From Pristionchus mayeri (Eukaryota > Nematoda > Chromadorea > Rhabditida > Neodiplogasteridae): a stretch of 64,000 nt of DNA. Both the position numbers and the translations under genes were made by a program. Shown here one piece after another: positions 32,329-57,680 of this stretch. The stretch's first letter is position 1. Every line of letters starts with the position of its first letter. The DNA is taken from the NCBI GenBank assembly GCA_036245805.1, contig BTRK01000003.1:34799215-34863214 (forward strand). The letters run 5' to 3'. The notes below the pieces were generated by a model. That model worked only from the letters and a program-made list of their open reading frames with translations, did not search any database and had not been told where the DNA came from.

Positions 32329-33250
32329 CGGGCGCGCATCCTCAAAACGCGCATCATCGCCCATTCACTCCAGAGTGCATAATATAGTGGGCACCTCTGT
32401 CGATATTGCGTATATTTGTCGGGTGAAGCCAGTCAAAAGCTCGCTTTGCTCTATTTTTTGCTCGGTCTCACGGACTTTTTGTACTTCTGTGAATAGATGA
32501 CGAAACTATTTACTTCCTTGTTCATTCAACAGCTCATGTTCATTCAACAGCTCACTTGTCATGAGCTCTTCATCACTTATCCTTCATTTTAGTCATGAGG
32601 TCTAAGTGATGATCCTCACACAAACATCTCATCTCAGTAACTTCACACATTCTAGCCGCCAATTTCTAAGCTCCAGGCTAGTCAAAGTACTAGGCTGATC
32701 ATGGGGCTCAATGTATATGTGTTCAATCTTATCATTCACACATTCAAATTTTTACGTTTCGAAAATTTCCTCGTATCATATCGTGAATCAGTTCTATTAC
32801 GTGACCTGAAGATAGTTTTCTTTCTCCGATTTGACACTTCTCCTCCCTCTCCCTCTCGATTGATTTTCTCCCTCTCGCTTCTCTCGCCGCTCTCTCCGCT
32901 TCACACACTCTCTCGCATATTCACACGTTTCGGGAGTGAAAGGCGTGAGAACCGACGGCACACTCCGTGTACTAATCAACCCGCAGAGCCGTCGTTTGCC
33001 CCCCCCCCCCTAATATTTGCCGGCTTCTCCTCGCTAGTCGAAAAAGTGAAAAGCCTGACGATTCCGGAGAATAGCCGCGCCGGCTCTAGTCGGAAATTCG
33101 ACAGGACTCACGCGTCCGGTAAATAGGCTCCAGGCTCTCTCTCTCCCTCTCCTTCCCTTTTCCATCCAGTCATTAGTAGGCAACAGCAACAGTTATTAGC
33201 GCACAGCGCACAACCAGCATTCGCCAACCTTCCTCCTCATCTCTCTCTCA
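31890..33250. other. No confident gene; GAGA palindrome and (GA)n run inside
   Basis: A GAGA-type palindrome lies at 32138-32212 and a (GA)n microsatellite at about 32298-32328. Open frames over 32701-33126 are low-complexity and unsupported. Confidence 0.45.
32138..32212. repeat. GAGA-type palindrome
   Basis: CTCTGACTCTCTATAATCTC, TGCGTTCTCTCGC, loop TTTCTCTGACTT, then GCGAGAGAGTTTGCAAATTT. The arms match with several substitutions. Confidence 0.6.
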
Positions 33251-33252
33251 CT

Positions 33253-34486
33253 CATTTTCCAGTCTGGAACCCTACCGTAACCCGATTATAGTCTTGACTC
33301 GCGATGATACGCTATTGACACTTGATCGCGCCGCAGACTAATATCTGGTCAACCCGAAGTAAGTAATGCTTAAACCGGGCGACGTTTCCTAATCACCACA
33401 CCACGTTAGATTTTTTGGCTGCTAGTTTCTGCGAGAATATAAGATTATGAATTAGCCAGACACTATTTCCTCTAGACTAGCTAATAGGAATTGTCTGACT
33501 ATCTCCTATTTGCATATTTTTTTCTTTGCCGGAAGTGAGAAATGGCTCATGGATTCCCACGAGATCATGTTTTGCGCCTACGATGGACTAAGTCGCAAAA
33601 ATAAGGAAGTCCCTCTGTTAAAGTGCGGGTTGTTATTGTTATCGATATCCGAACTGGATGAATTCATTGATGTCGCTGATGTCCGATGTATGAAATGATG
33701 TCACAGACGCGTGCTTGGTTATGTTTCCCCTCATTTTCCAGTTCTTGAAGTAAATCCATCCAAGACCGTACTTCTAACCTCGTGCACCTCCACCCGAGCA
33801 CCCATTGTCATCGACAATCTGAAGTTCAACTTTGCCGAATCCACCACCTATCTAGGCGGAAGAATCTCACTTCCCCTTGACTACTCAGCAGAACTTGAGC
33901 ACAGAATTCGTCTGGGTTGGTTCGCATGGAGCAAGCTCTCGTACCTCCTCTCTTCACGCATTCTACCGATGAAAACAAAGCGGCGCCTTTTCAACAGTTG
34001 TGTCATGTCTACGATACTCTATGGCAGCGAGCTATGGGCCCTACGAGCAAGTGACAAGGAGCGACTAAGTGTGACTCAGCGTAAGATGGAGCGGAAAATG
34101 CTCGGAATCAGCTTGCGAGATCGATGGAGGAACGTGAACATCCGCAACGCAACAGGAGTCCGTGACTGGAATCAGGAGGCTATGAGAAGGAAGGCAATTT
34201 GGGCGTTGAAACTGCGACGAATGGATATGGAAGAATGGAGCAGAGCGACTACTATGTGGATACCTTACAACAGGACGCGCTCACCGGGTCAGCCTAAACC
34301 CCGATGGAGAGATGATCTCAGAAGAACTATTGGAGCGAGATGGTGGAACGCAACTGCTGAAGAATACCGACCCTTCCTCATCTTGCGTTAACGCATGACG
34401 TGATAAATATTGATTGATTTTCCAGTCGGGAACCCTACCGTAACCCGATTATACTCTAGACTCGCGATGATACGCTATTGACACGC
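33253..34486. repeat. About 66-bp direct repeats bracketing a truncated RTE copy
   Basis: TTTTCCAGTCTGGAACCCTA at 33257 recurs with few changes at about 34420. The similarity continues through ACCCGATTATA and GCGATGATACGCTATTGACAC in both. The right copy directly follows the RTE tail; the left copy lies about 430 bp before the recognisable RTE sequence. Confidence 0.7.
33748..34418 (+). pseudogene. 5'-truncated RTE-type retrotransposon (reverse-transcriptase C-terminus)
   Basis: Encodes only the last roughly 215 residues of the polyprotein seen whole at 46699-49593. It begins at LEVNPSKTVLLTSCTSTR (just after the catalytic YADD region) and runs through ATYLGGRI-like, RIRLGWFAWSKLS, QRKMERKMLGISLRDRWRN to a TAA at about 34391. 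A short 3' end follows with ATTGATTGATT, the microsatellite tail also found on the full copy. 5' truncation is the usual result of incomplete target-primed reverse transcription. The stretch kept is open but cannot act alone. Confidence 0.88.
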
Positions 34487-34489
34487 ACA

Positions 34490-35826
34490 TCTCGAGTCCT
34501 AGACCAATATTGGAGGGGCAGGGTCAGCAGGAGTGTTTGGCTATGTTCCCCACCCTGTCTCTCTCCCGCAGTCTTCCTGGCTGAATGAGAGGAGCATTAC
34601 CTCGTTGCCCTATTATCGAGCTTTTTATCTAACTGGAATCGCAAAGTACAACCTTTAGAACTGGGCAGCGGTTTCTCTACCAGCCGACTGCAGGAATCGC
34701 GCGACCGGCAAATCGATTACGGCTCTGGCCTCTCCCCTGTCAAAAATCGACATGGCTCACGCATCCGGGAATTAGGCGCGGGCTCCGGGAAAGAGCGGCT
34801 CTGTACCGTCCAGCACGACGGTCATCTAAAAGCGGGGGGATGGAAGGAGGGGTGCGAATCGATTCCTACCTCCTCTATCCCCCCTTTTCTCTATGTCCCT
34901 CTCTCTCTCTCTCCTCGTCTGCCTTCTCCCCCTTTCCCCCGCTACTCCTCATCCGTAGTTTAGCATCGGTTCTCTCCGACTAATATATTGGTTCGGTGGT
35001 GCGTCTGGGCGCGATTTCCCAATGGCCTCTCGTCCATAACAAAACCGATGGGGCGACGTTTCCTAGCTGCGGGTGTGGTGCGTGCGCTTTTGAAGTCGCC
35101 GAATTAAAGCTGCTGTGTTTAGCAGCGTGCTTGCGCCTCGCCCAACTCTTGACACAGGATACGTGACCCCCGCCCTTCCTTCTTCTCCTTCCCCCTTCCT
35201 CCCTCGCGCTTCCGCCGCATCAGCTTTCCCCCCTGACTCACACTCTCGCCCAGTTAGAACAATTTATCACACTCTCTCGTTTCGCCGTGCTCTCTCGCCT
35301 CTCTCTCTCGCTCTCTCCCTACCTCACCCCGCTCATTTCCTCAACTACCAATCGCCATTACAGGAGCGACATTTTCCCGGTCCGCAGGCCAGCCACGATT
35401 CCGCAGGTGAGCCCCGAACTTACTGCCGTTAGCACCGATTAGGGCTACAAATGGCAAATTTGTAGTGGGTGGGCGCTAGCTGGGGCGGAAAGAGGTATGA
35501 AATCCGACTACCAAGCGGCGACTATCGAGCGCCCTCTTCGTCATCTTTTTGTTCGTGTATCGCGCGCTAGAGAGTGTGTTCAAACATTCCATGAATCTCC
35601 CAGGGGAGCGGCCAAAGATGTAGAGCTTTTCCGTCTGTGCCGCCCGTGATCTATAGTCTTCCCTAGGCGGAGAGGGACAAGTAGAAAAGAGGAGGGAGAC
35701 TGAGCGGCTAAAGGCCCGTTGCCTCCACCCTCGCCTCTTTGTTCATTGTTCGTTGTGCCGGCTAACTGCCAGCTACTACTCGGAACTAGACTGTAGTTTC
35801 TAGTTTGATCTTTGATCTTTGCAGTC
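34490..35826. promoter_or_regulatory. GC-rich upstream region of the GRK gene
   Basis: Fairly GC-rich, with CT-rich tracts near 34880-34935 and 35280-35320. No coding exon was recognised. A GTCCGCAG|GCCAGCCACGATTCCGCAG|GTGAGC arrangement near 35380-35412 could be a non-coding 5' exon, but nothing fixes it. The promoter probably lies here by position only. Confidence 0.35.
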
Positions 35827-49956
<14,130 letters not shown>

Positions 49957-50410
49957 GCTCCGCCCCTTTTCTAGCCCCGCCATACTCGTTAGGCTCCGCC
50001 CCCTTTCCACCGGTACGCCGCATCCTTTCCTCTCGCCCACAACGAATACACTGTCGGTTGCTTCTCCCTCGCCCCCTCTAATCTCCGTCTCTATTTTGAC
50101 ATTTCGTCACACTTTTATGCGCATTTCACAAACGGCTCAGAAACTATTTTACATTTTCCAATTTTGACGTCATTCACCTATTCTCCCGGCAATAACCTCA
50201 TCCGTGCATACAAAGTATACTGTTGATGGAGAAGTAGCTATTCGCTCCTTGGCTTCACGAGCTTTCCCCCCGCTTTCTCTCCTTTCATATCCGGTCTGTG
50301 GTGACCTACCCGTTATGCTTATACAATATTCATCTATTTTTATCTCTCATATCGGTAACGTTGCGTAGCTCTTCTACCTTCCTCTCGTTCTAGTTCACTC
50401 GCTAGAAATC
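49957..50410. other. 3' flank of the GRK gene
   Basis: Contains two GGCTCCGCCCC words just after the stop codon. No clear polyadenylation signal was fixed and no other gene is seen. Confidence 0.4.
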
Positions 50411-51140
50411 ATCCGTCACAGAACAAGGTGTTACAGCAGTTGATCTTTGGTATTTTCACAATGTATCAACCCCGTTTCTATCCCCTCTCACATGTGTCTA
50501 TTGTGTCTCTCACATGTGTCTATTAAGCGAGACTTACTGTATTTCCGTCTTCTTATCGTTCTTGTCCGCTATAAGCGTCCGCGGTTCCGCCCCTTTCCCG
50601 ATCTCAACCCGCTCTATCTAGTCCGATTATGCAGTAGGAACATCAGCTTATCCCTCTATGCTAAGACGCCTTTTACGATAAGTATACCGTAACCTACAGT
50701 AATCACAGCACCGTCCCGATTCAATACACTACGGCTCTCTCGTTCGTTTCTCTCTCTCTCTCGCAATTTCTACCTTCCCAGTTAGGCAAAGTTCGCAAAT
50801 TTATCGATCGATTGTGGTTTCCAGCAGCGTTTCGACCGTAAATTGGAGGAATCGTCCGACTCTCTCCAAATCACACACTCTCTCGTCGATCAGAGTGAGC
50901 GAGAGAGTGTATGATATAGAGAGAGCGAGACAATTGCTCGTGACTTGTGATGCTCCCGAGGTTAGGAGAGTGCAGCAGAAATCAATCAAAATGACCGCTC
51001 ACAATTTCACGTTTTCGAAATGTATTCATTATTTTATATTTATCATTTGCTCGTTTTGTAAATATTTCTGCCTCAAGAGAAAAGAAATTTGTATTGATTC
51101 CATGGAGAAGTGCACGACAAATCGAGCAAGCTAATTGATA
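50410..51140 (+). repeat. Segmental repeat unit, copy 1
   Basis: About 730 bp closely matching 51927-52640. It begins at AGAACAAGGTGTTACAGCAG, runs through CCCGTTTCTATCCCCTCTCA and includes a GAGA-type palindrome at 50853-50932, ending near AAGTGCACGACAAATCGAG. A trailing part (51420-51610) resembles 52755-53060 and 55870-56290. Confidence 0.9.
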
Positions 51141-51925
51141 ATTGAAGACGTTGACACCTATAAATGTTGTGACGGTAGATAGCAGAGCCTATCGCGATCG
51201 TCACATTGATACTATGATATAAACGGAAATTTACCAATAATCCACATCGGGTCAATATTACAAATCACAATCTCTTTCATAGCTGAATATATTCTCAGAA
51301 AACCTCAGATACACCTTATTTGAATAATCCGAGAAAAAAGCAATCGATTCTTAGGTGAGAAACATGATATATCGCTCAACTGGAACAATGACGATTCTAC
51401 ACTCTTCTAAAACGGCTTGAGAGATCTCTCAACCCCGAGTTTACTGCGCGACTCAACGACCCATCACCTTCTTTCCCTGTTCGCTTACGTGATCTGTCAG
51501 CGACCATTCGTGTTTACTTCGATAATTCTGCCAAAATTATGAGAGATATTGAGAGATGAATAGGCTACTATTAAGGTGAGAAGTCGTCATTTTTGAGTGT
51601 TCGGTGCTTATCAATTTAGCAGCCTGTAATACAGACTGAAAAGTATTCATGGTAACTCCAGTGTGGTAGGTTCGCATTAGAACACTTAGGTAGGCTACGC
51701 GAGTTGTGCAATGAAGTGAGAAATTATGGTTTAAGAGGGAGAGAAAAAGGATCAGGATCATTGTCGACACATGCGCAGTGCTAATGCAGCCGTGATGAAA
51801 CACATTCATCCGTTACGAAAAAAAGGTTCAAATCGAAACGCGTCTTTTAAATATTGCATAGGTTTCACAGTTCCCATATATCACTATCGTTTCAAGAGCC
51901 TTTACTGTATGCACGGCAGATTGCT
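51140..51925. other. No gene; contains diverged parts of the repeat unit
   Basis: The minus-strand frame 51537-51809 overlaps repeat sequence shared with GRK intron 7 and is not a credible gene. Confidence 0.45.
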
Positions 51926-51926
51926 C

Positions 51927-53157
51927 AACTGAAATCATCAGAACAAGGTTTGCAGCAGTTGATATTTGGTCTTTTCACAATGTATCACCCCCCGTTTCTA
52001 TCCCCTCTCACACGTGTCTATTATCAAGCGAGACTTATTGTATTTCTCCTTATCTTTCTTGTCCCCCTATAAGCGTTCGCGGTTCCGCCCCTTCTCCGAT
52101 CTCAACCCGCTCTATCTAGTCCAAATATGCAGTAGGAACATCCGCTTATCTCACTCATTTTCACTCGCCTTTTATGATAAGTATACCGTAACCTACAGAA
52201 ATCACAGCACCGTCCCGATTCAATACACTACGGCTCTTTCGTTCGTTTCTCTCTGTCTCTCGCAATTTCTACCTTCCCAGTTAGGCAAAGTTCGCAAATT
52301 TATCGATCGATTGTGGTTTCCAGCAGCGTTTCGACCGTGAATTGGAGGAATCGTCCGACTCTCTCCAAATCACACACTCTCTCGTCGATCAGAGTGAGCG
52401 AGAGAGTGTATGATATGGAGAGAGCGAGACAATTGCTCGTGACTTGTGATGCTCCCGAGGTTAGGAGAGTGCAGCAGAAATCAATCAAAATGACCGCTCA
52501 CAATTTCACGTTTTCGAAATGTATTCATTATTTTATATTTATCATTTGCTCGTTTTGTAAATATTTCTGCCTCAAGAGAAAAGAATTTTGTATTGATTGC
52601 AATGGAGAAGTGCACGACAAATCGAGTAAGCTAATTGATAATCATCCAGTAGGTTATCATCCGACGGTGATCATCCGACCAAGTGTCTTTCATAGCGGAA
52701 CAGATCGCTCAACCGGAACACTCACGCTGCTCCACTCTACTAAAACGGATTGAGAGCGGTGTATCAACCGCCCGAGATTACAGCGTGACTCAAGGACTCA
52801 GCACCTACTTTCCCTGTAAACTTCTCCTTATCTATCAATCATCATTTGTTTACTTCAATACAAGGTACACATGACGAGCATACGGGATGGAGAGAGTAGG
52901 GATGGCTAGGCACTCTCTTCATTCTGCGTGCTCTCTCGCCTATCTGACCCGCGAGATTGAACAGATAATGAACAGATAATAGAGTCATTTCTTGCCACGC
53001 TCAGGAGAGATGCGTAGGCTGCTGATAGTGATAAAGGAGTGAACTCCTTACTGTTGTGCTTTCGGGGCTTATCAATTTATGAGCATCTCTGATTATTCTG
53101 TTTTCAGTACCATCTTCCATCCTAACATTTGCTTTGATGCGGTGATAGTGATCATGT
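51927..53157 (+). repeat. Segmental repeat unit, copy 2
   Basis: Matches copy 1 up to about 52640, including the palindrome at 52352-52431. It continues with GAGATTACAGCGTGACTCAA and a TTACTGTTGTGCTTTCGGGG block also seen near 56281. The unit is interrupted by the mariner at 53159 and resumes at 54402 with TTACTCTATTATTGCAC. Confidence 0.85.
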
Positions 53158-53158
53158 A

Positions 53159-54399
53159 TTGGGGTGTCCGGAAAGTTCGTATAATTTTTTGTTTTTATTT
53201 TTTATTCAATGCTTTACAATTCTCAGTGACCAATGTATGCCCCCTTCTTTCTCACTACCTCCCTCCAGCGATTGGGCAGGGTCTCGATTCCTCTCTTCCA
53301 GAATGCGGGTTTCTTCGAGACCGCCCAGTACACGAAAGCCCTCACAACTTCATCTCGATTCTTGAACTTCTTTCCTTTGCAGAAGTCAGAGAGAGAGCGG
53401 AAGCAGTGGTAGTCGCATGGGGAGAGATCCGGGGAATACCGTGGATGGGGAATCCTCTCGATCTTCAGCTCGTCCATTTTCTTCTGGGTCATCTTCGCTC
53501 GATGTGGGCGAGCATTGTCCATCAGAAGAAGAATTTTGCCCTGGTTCAGGAGCCTGGGAGGGACTCTGATCGCGACATCTTGCAGTTGTTCAGAGAAGAG
53601 GTCGGCATTGATGCTGGTGCCAGGGGCGAGGATCTCCCAGTAGATGGGACCGAGCACTGAGAAGAAGAATCAGAGGAGTTCTTCTTTCCGTGCTCTTCCT
53701 TCTTCGGGACGGGCGTGGGCTTCTCATCTGCATCCACCCATTGCAGTCTCCTCACAGGGTTATCGTACGTGATCCACTTCTCATCTGTAGCGATGATGGA
53801 ATTGACCCATCGAAGATTGGATCTACGATGGAGTAATTCCCGACAGACTTGAACATGATTTTTCAGCTGTTCCGGGGAGAGGTCATGGGGAATCACTTGT
53901 GGGAGTTTCGGCTTCTTCCCAGATCGATGGAGGATATCGGACACCGTTTATCTGGGAGTACCAGTATCCTTCTTCAACCCACGCACACTGGCCATGGGCT
54001 TGCGCTTTAGTGTGCGGAGAACGAGAGGCTGATCGAGGGAGGGAGGGCGTCCAGAGCGGGGTTGATCATCGAGACCAAACTCCCCTTTCTTGAAGCGGGA
54101 GAACCACTTATAGCAGAAGGGTATGGAGGGGGCGTCAGCTCCTTCCGACTGGGCCAGGGCAGAGTGGGCCTCCTTCACGGATCGGCCAAGACGGTAGTAA
54201 TGAAGAAAAACTGCTCGGAGGTAGAGATGGGAGTCCATCACAAGAATCAATGTAGCAACTAGGAGACTGATTAAATCCTCTCACTACTCAACGTCAGAAT
54301 GATGCAATACATTGTTGACAAACAGATTGCGCAATCACTGCATTTGATCGCGAACTGACTTTTTTCCGAAGCATTATACGAACTTTCCGGGCACCCCAA
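53159..54399 (-). mobile_element. mariner (DD34D) element, copy 2, both ends present
   Basis: 1241 bp, starting TTGGGGTGTCCGGAAAGTTC and ending in its inverse GAACTTTCCGGGCACCCCAA. TA flanks both ends (53157-53158 and 54400-54401). It sits inside a repeated unit whose paralogue near 56395-56410 lacks the insertion. Confidence 0.95.
53223..54250 (-). pseudogene. mariner transposase, stop codon and frameshift
   Basis: The N-terminal part from 54250 matches copy 1 but ends at a TAA at 53945-53947, where copy 1 has a serine codon. A single-base loss near 53660 then shifts the frame within the region after VPKKEEHGKK. The C-terminal part is intact and better preserved than in copy 1: LLLMDNARPHRAK and YSPDLSPCDYHCF place the second and third catalytic aspartates 34 residues apart. 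The two copies carry different lesions, so each decayed independently after transposing. Confidence 0.93.
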
Positions 54400-54401
54400 T
54401 A

Positions 54402-55850
54402 TTACTCTATTATTGCACTAAATTTCCAAATGATTGTTTTCAGATTTCTACACAATCTCGTATTCCTCAGGATGTATCGTAAACCAATTGCATAAGCTGT
54501 CAATTGTTTATTTGGAAATGTCCACTTGTCAAGAAGCAGAGTAAAATTCTGAGTATTCACATGAAAAATAGTTCATCATTTCAGTTTCTCATTCTGCATC
54601 ATTCACCTGCATGCAGTAAAATGTTTATACTTTTAGCGTTCTATATGTAAGTTTTTTTCTATCATTTACATGTTTTTGATACACATTTAGGAGCTGGTAA
54701 CATCATGGAAAATTGTATTGGAGATCTCGAATGTAATGAAGAATTGCGGACAAAAATCAAGTGTTTCTCGTCCCCTTATATCTATAGTTTGATTTATTTC
54801 TTGAGGTGAGATAGTCGGCATTCAATTTTTTCCATATGTGAGTTTTGGAGGTATTGAGAATCCACTCATTCGAAAAAGGAGTTGGGGACGCAGAAGTTCA
54901 ACGCCAAATGCCCATAAGAACCATGAATTCATTCTTCAATTCGTAATGAAAGAAGGCACACATATTGGTGGGTTGAGCGCACTGGGTTCGTAGCGACAAA
55001 GGGAAAACATGTTCTTATATTGTGCGGTGGAAACTTGATCTCTTAGATTCGAATCAAGAAGATTTGGATGGAAGAATGGAGGAACTAATTGCTTGACAAT
55101 AAAATTAATCTATTCATTAAGCACCTCCCTCGTTATGTTTTGCACATTAATTATACTTAAAAGTGTAATCTCATGATTGTTTGACTCGAAATATCTGTAT
55201 ATTATCAATTTCTATTTAGGAAGTTTATTGTACGTCTACTGGGTACGATAAATTTGTTGTAATGCTCGAGAGATGTCACGAAGCATTGAAAATCGTTGTT
55301 AGGTTAAACTGGGAATGATAGTGATGAGTTTCTTCGGTGCTTGCACAATCTTCTCACGTCATTCGTACCCAACTCACGGATGACAGTGAGAAGGCAGGGG
55401 GAGTTCAAGCATATATGGACAGCGTCAGAGGGGATATGGGCCAGTGGATGAACCTTGATTGCGCAGCCAAATTCGCCATCTTGTTTGTACTCCAGAAGGT
55501 GATTGGGATACTGTAGCCGATTCATCATGCAATTACACCACCCAAGAATGCTGACTGAATTCAGAAAGGTCAAGGGTGGCATACCATCAAGATAGATCAA
55601 CGTCGGCAAGATGTCACAGTTCTTATCCGACCTAGTGCCGTCACCAGTCGTCCTATCGACATAATGCAGGAAATGAATCCGTAGCGGCCCACATTTCTAA
55701 CTCTAGCATCGACCAGTAAGTGAGGTAGGAGAAGCGGATTAAGGCAATACTTAGTGTTCTCTCTGATCTCCTACTCACATATCCAATTATTCGATGGCAC
55801 GTTATTAATGACGGATGTGATGTTTGATCTCATGAATTGTAATAACTGAA
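54402..55850. other. No confident gene
   Basis: One exon-like stretch at about 54690-54808 lies between a TTTAG acceptor and a GTGAGA donor and reads ENCIGDLECNEELRTKIKC. No partner exons were fixed. A lone mariner-MITE end (TTATCCGACCTAGTG) is at about 55620-55637. Confidence 0.35.
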
Positions 55851-56480
55851 GAACATCAAATAAAAACAGCTGGATAACGACCTTACCACCCCTCAGAGAT
55901 TACCGCGTGACTCAATCACCCAGCACCCCCTTTCCCATTTCACTTATCTTTATCTATTCGACTCCCACCATACTTGTTTACTCCGAGAATGAATTTTCGT
56001 GTAAGAAAAGCGTAGTTTTCTAATTTTTTTCACATTATCATATGTTCAATCGCAGACAGAACGTATCTCTATATCTCGATATGCTCTCTCTTTCATGCAG
56101 TCGAAACAGTCATGGAGAAGAGGAAATATTTAAATTCTATGCAATTGCGCACCTCGGTCGACTTACGAAATTGCGGGAGTTCAAATATTTCCAGCGAGAT
56201 AGAACGCAGAATGAAGGGATTCAGTTCTTGCGAGACCATCCATAGGAAAGACGCAGAGGCCGCTAATAGTGATAGGGACAATCTCCTTACTGTTGTGCTC
56301 ACGATGCTTATCAACTTATCAGCATCTCGGTTATTTTGTTTTCACTCCCTTCCTTCCCCCATTTCATCACTTTTACTTTGCAGTAGTGAGCGTGATCGCA
56401 TATTATTCTATTATTACTATGCATTTCCAATGTCTAACAAATGTTTTCAGATTTCTACATAATCTCGCAAGGTTTTATTC
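55850..56480 (+). repeat. Segmental repeat unit, copy 3 (partial), with the empty mariner site
   Basis: GAGATTACCGCGTGACTCAA, TAGTGATAGGGACAATCTCC and TTACTGTTGTGCTCACGATG match copy 2 in order. At about 56390-56460 it reads GTGATCGCATATTATTCTAT and then TTTTCAGATTTCTACATAAT, continuous where copy 2 carries the mariner. Confidence 0.8.
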
Positions 56481-56999
56481 CTCTGCCACCTTCCTATAAT
56501 TCCTGTTTAATAACAAATCAAGAACATTATATAAAAACACATTCGAGGTGATTATATTCGTTCTGATCAATCTGTTTATGGCTTCTTGTCCTATCGTTGC
56601 TATTATATGCCGCTGCCTGCTAGAAATTGGTATTTCAGATGAGAAGACCACTCATAATCTCCATTACAAACATCGGATAGACAGCATTCAGGACGGAAGA
56701 TGAGACGCCTGTAAGTTGTATATTTCCCAGCCAGTGTTAACGTGGATTTGATCATGCTTGGTGGAAAATGGGCGGAGTGGCCCTGGCTAGGCATTGTGCC
56801 ACGATCATCGTGATATTCTTTAGTGTTCTTCATGCCACTTCTCGGAAACGTGGAAAATGTAAGTCAAGAACACACCTGCACTGGAGGAAATGCTATACAA
56901 TGTAGGAAAGAATAGTCTCCATCACGCTGCATTGGAGGAAAAGGGCCAAATGCGGCAACACTTTTATTATGCAAAATTGTATGCACGTTAGTGATATCA

Positions 57000-57210
57000 C
57001 ACATGTCGAATAAGTGACAAAGTTATTATTCAAAAGATAGATCAAGATTTGGAATGTAATTAGAGATAGTCCACAAAGAACAATTGCAAATTTCTTATTG
57101 ATTTTTTCGGCACTTCTATAATTGTGTGGAGATTTATGAGTGGATTGAATCCAATTACAAAAAAATTTGATCTTTGTTTTAAACGTAACTTTGTCACTCA
57201 TTCGACATTG
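57000..57210. repeat. MITE with ACAATGTCGAAT-type ends
   Basis: Left ACATGTCGAATAAGTGACAA and right TTGTCACTCATTCGACATTG form inverted repeats of about 25 bp around about 160 bp. It explains the hydrophobic open frame lying over it. Confidence 0.75.
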
Positions 57211-57680
57211 TATTCGTTTCTAATGACAATTTTTCTTGTATCGTCTCACTAATCCTTATTCTATTCCCCGCCACGAGCGATAAATATATTACTATTAAGT
57301 ACAGATATTGATGGCGTCCCCCCACGCCTATCGACGACGGCTCTTTTTTACACCGGCTATAAGTTTTAATAGTTTAGCATGCTATCGGGAAAATAGATTA
57401 TGAAACGAAAGCAGCGAAAAAAACATGAGATACGATGTCACAACTAGGCAACAAAGGAGTGGGATGAGGGTTGTGAACTAAATTAGCTTTTCACGGAAAA
57501 ACAATTATCCGTTCAATATTGCTTGTGTGTGTCGATGTCCCGTGTATTTCGAATACGCGATCAATAAATATATATTTATGCTATTTCGTTCGAAATAACG
57601 TTCACAGAATTGAAATAGAATAGGCAATTAATGACGGTTAAAATGACGAGTGGTTATTGGGATAATAGGGTCGGGGGGAT

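Noticed and set aside
56893..57201. Hydrophobic minus-strand frame resembling a membrane receptor fragment
   Set aside because: It lies across a MITE with 25-bp inverted ends at 57000-57210, and its first codons fall in the terminal repeat.
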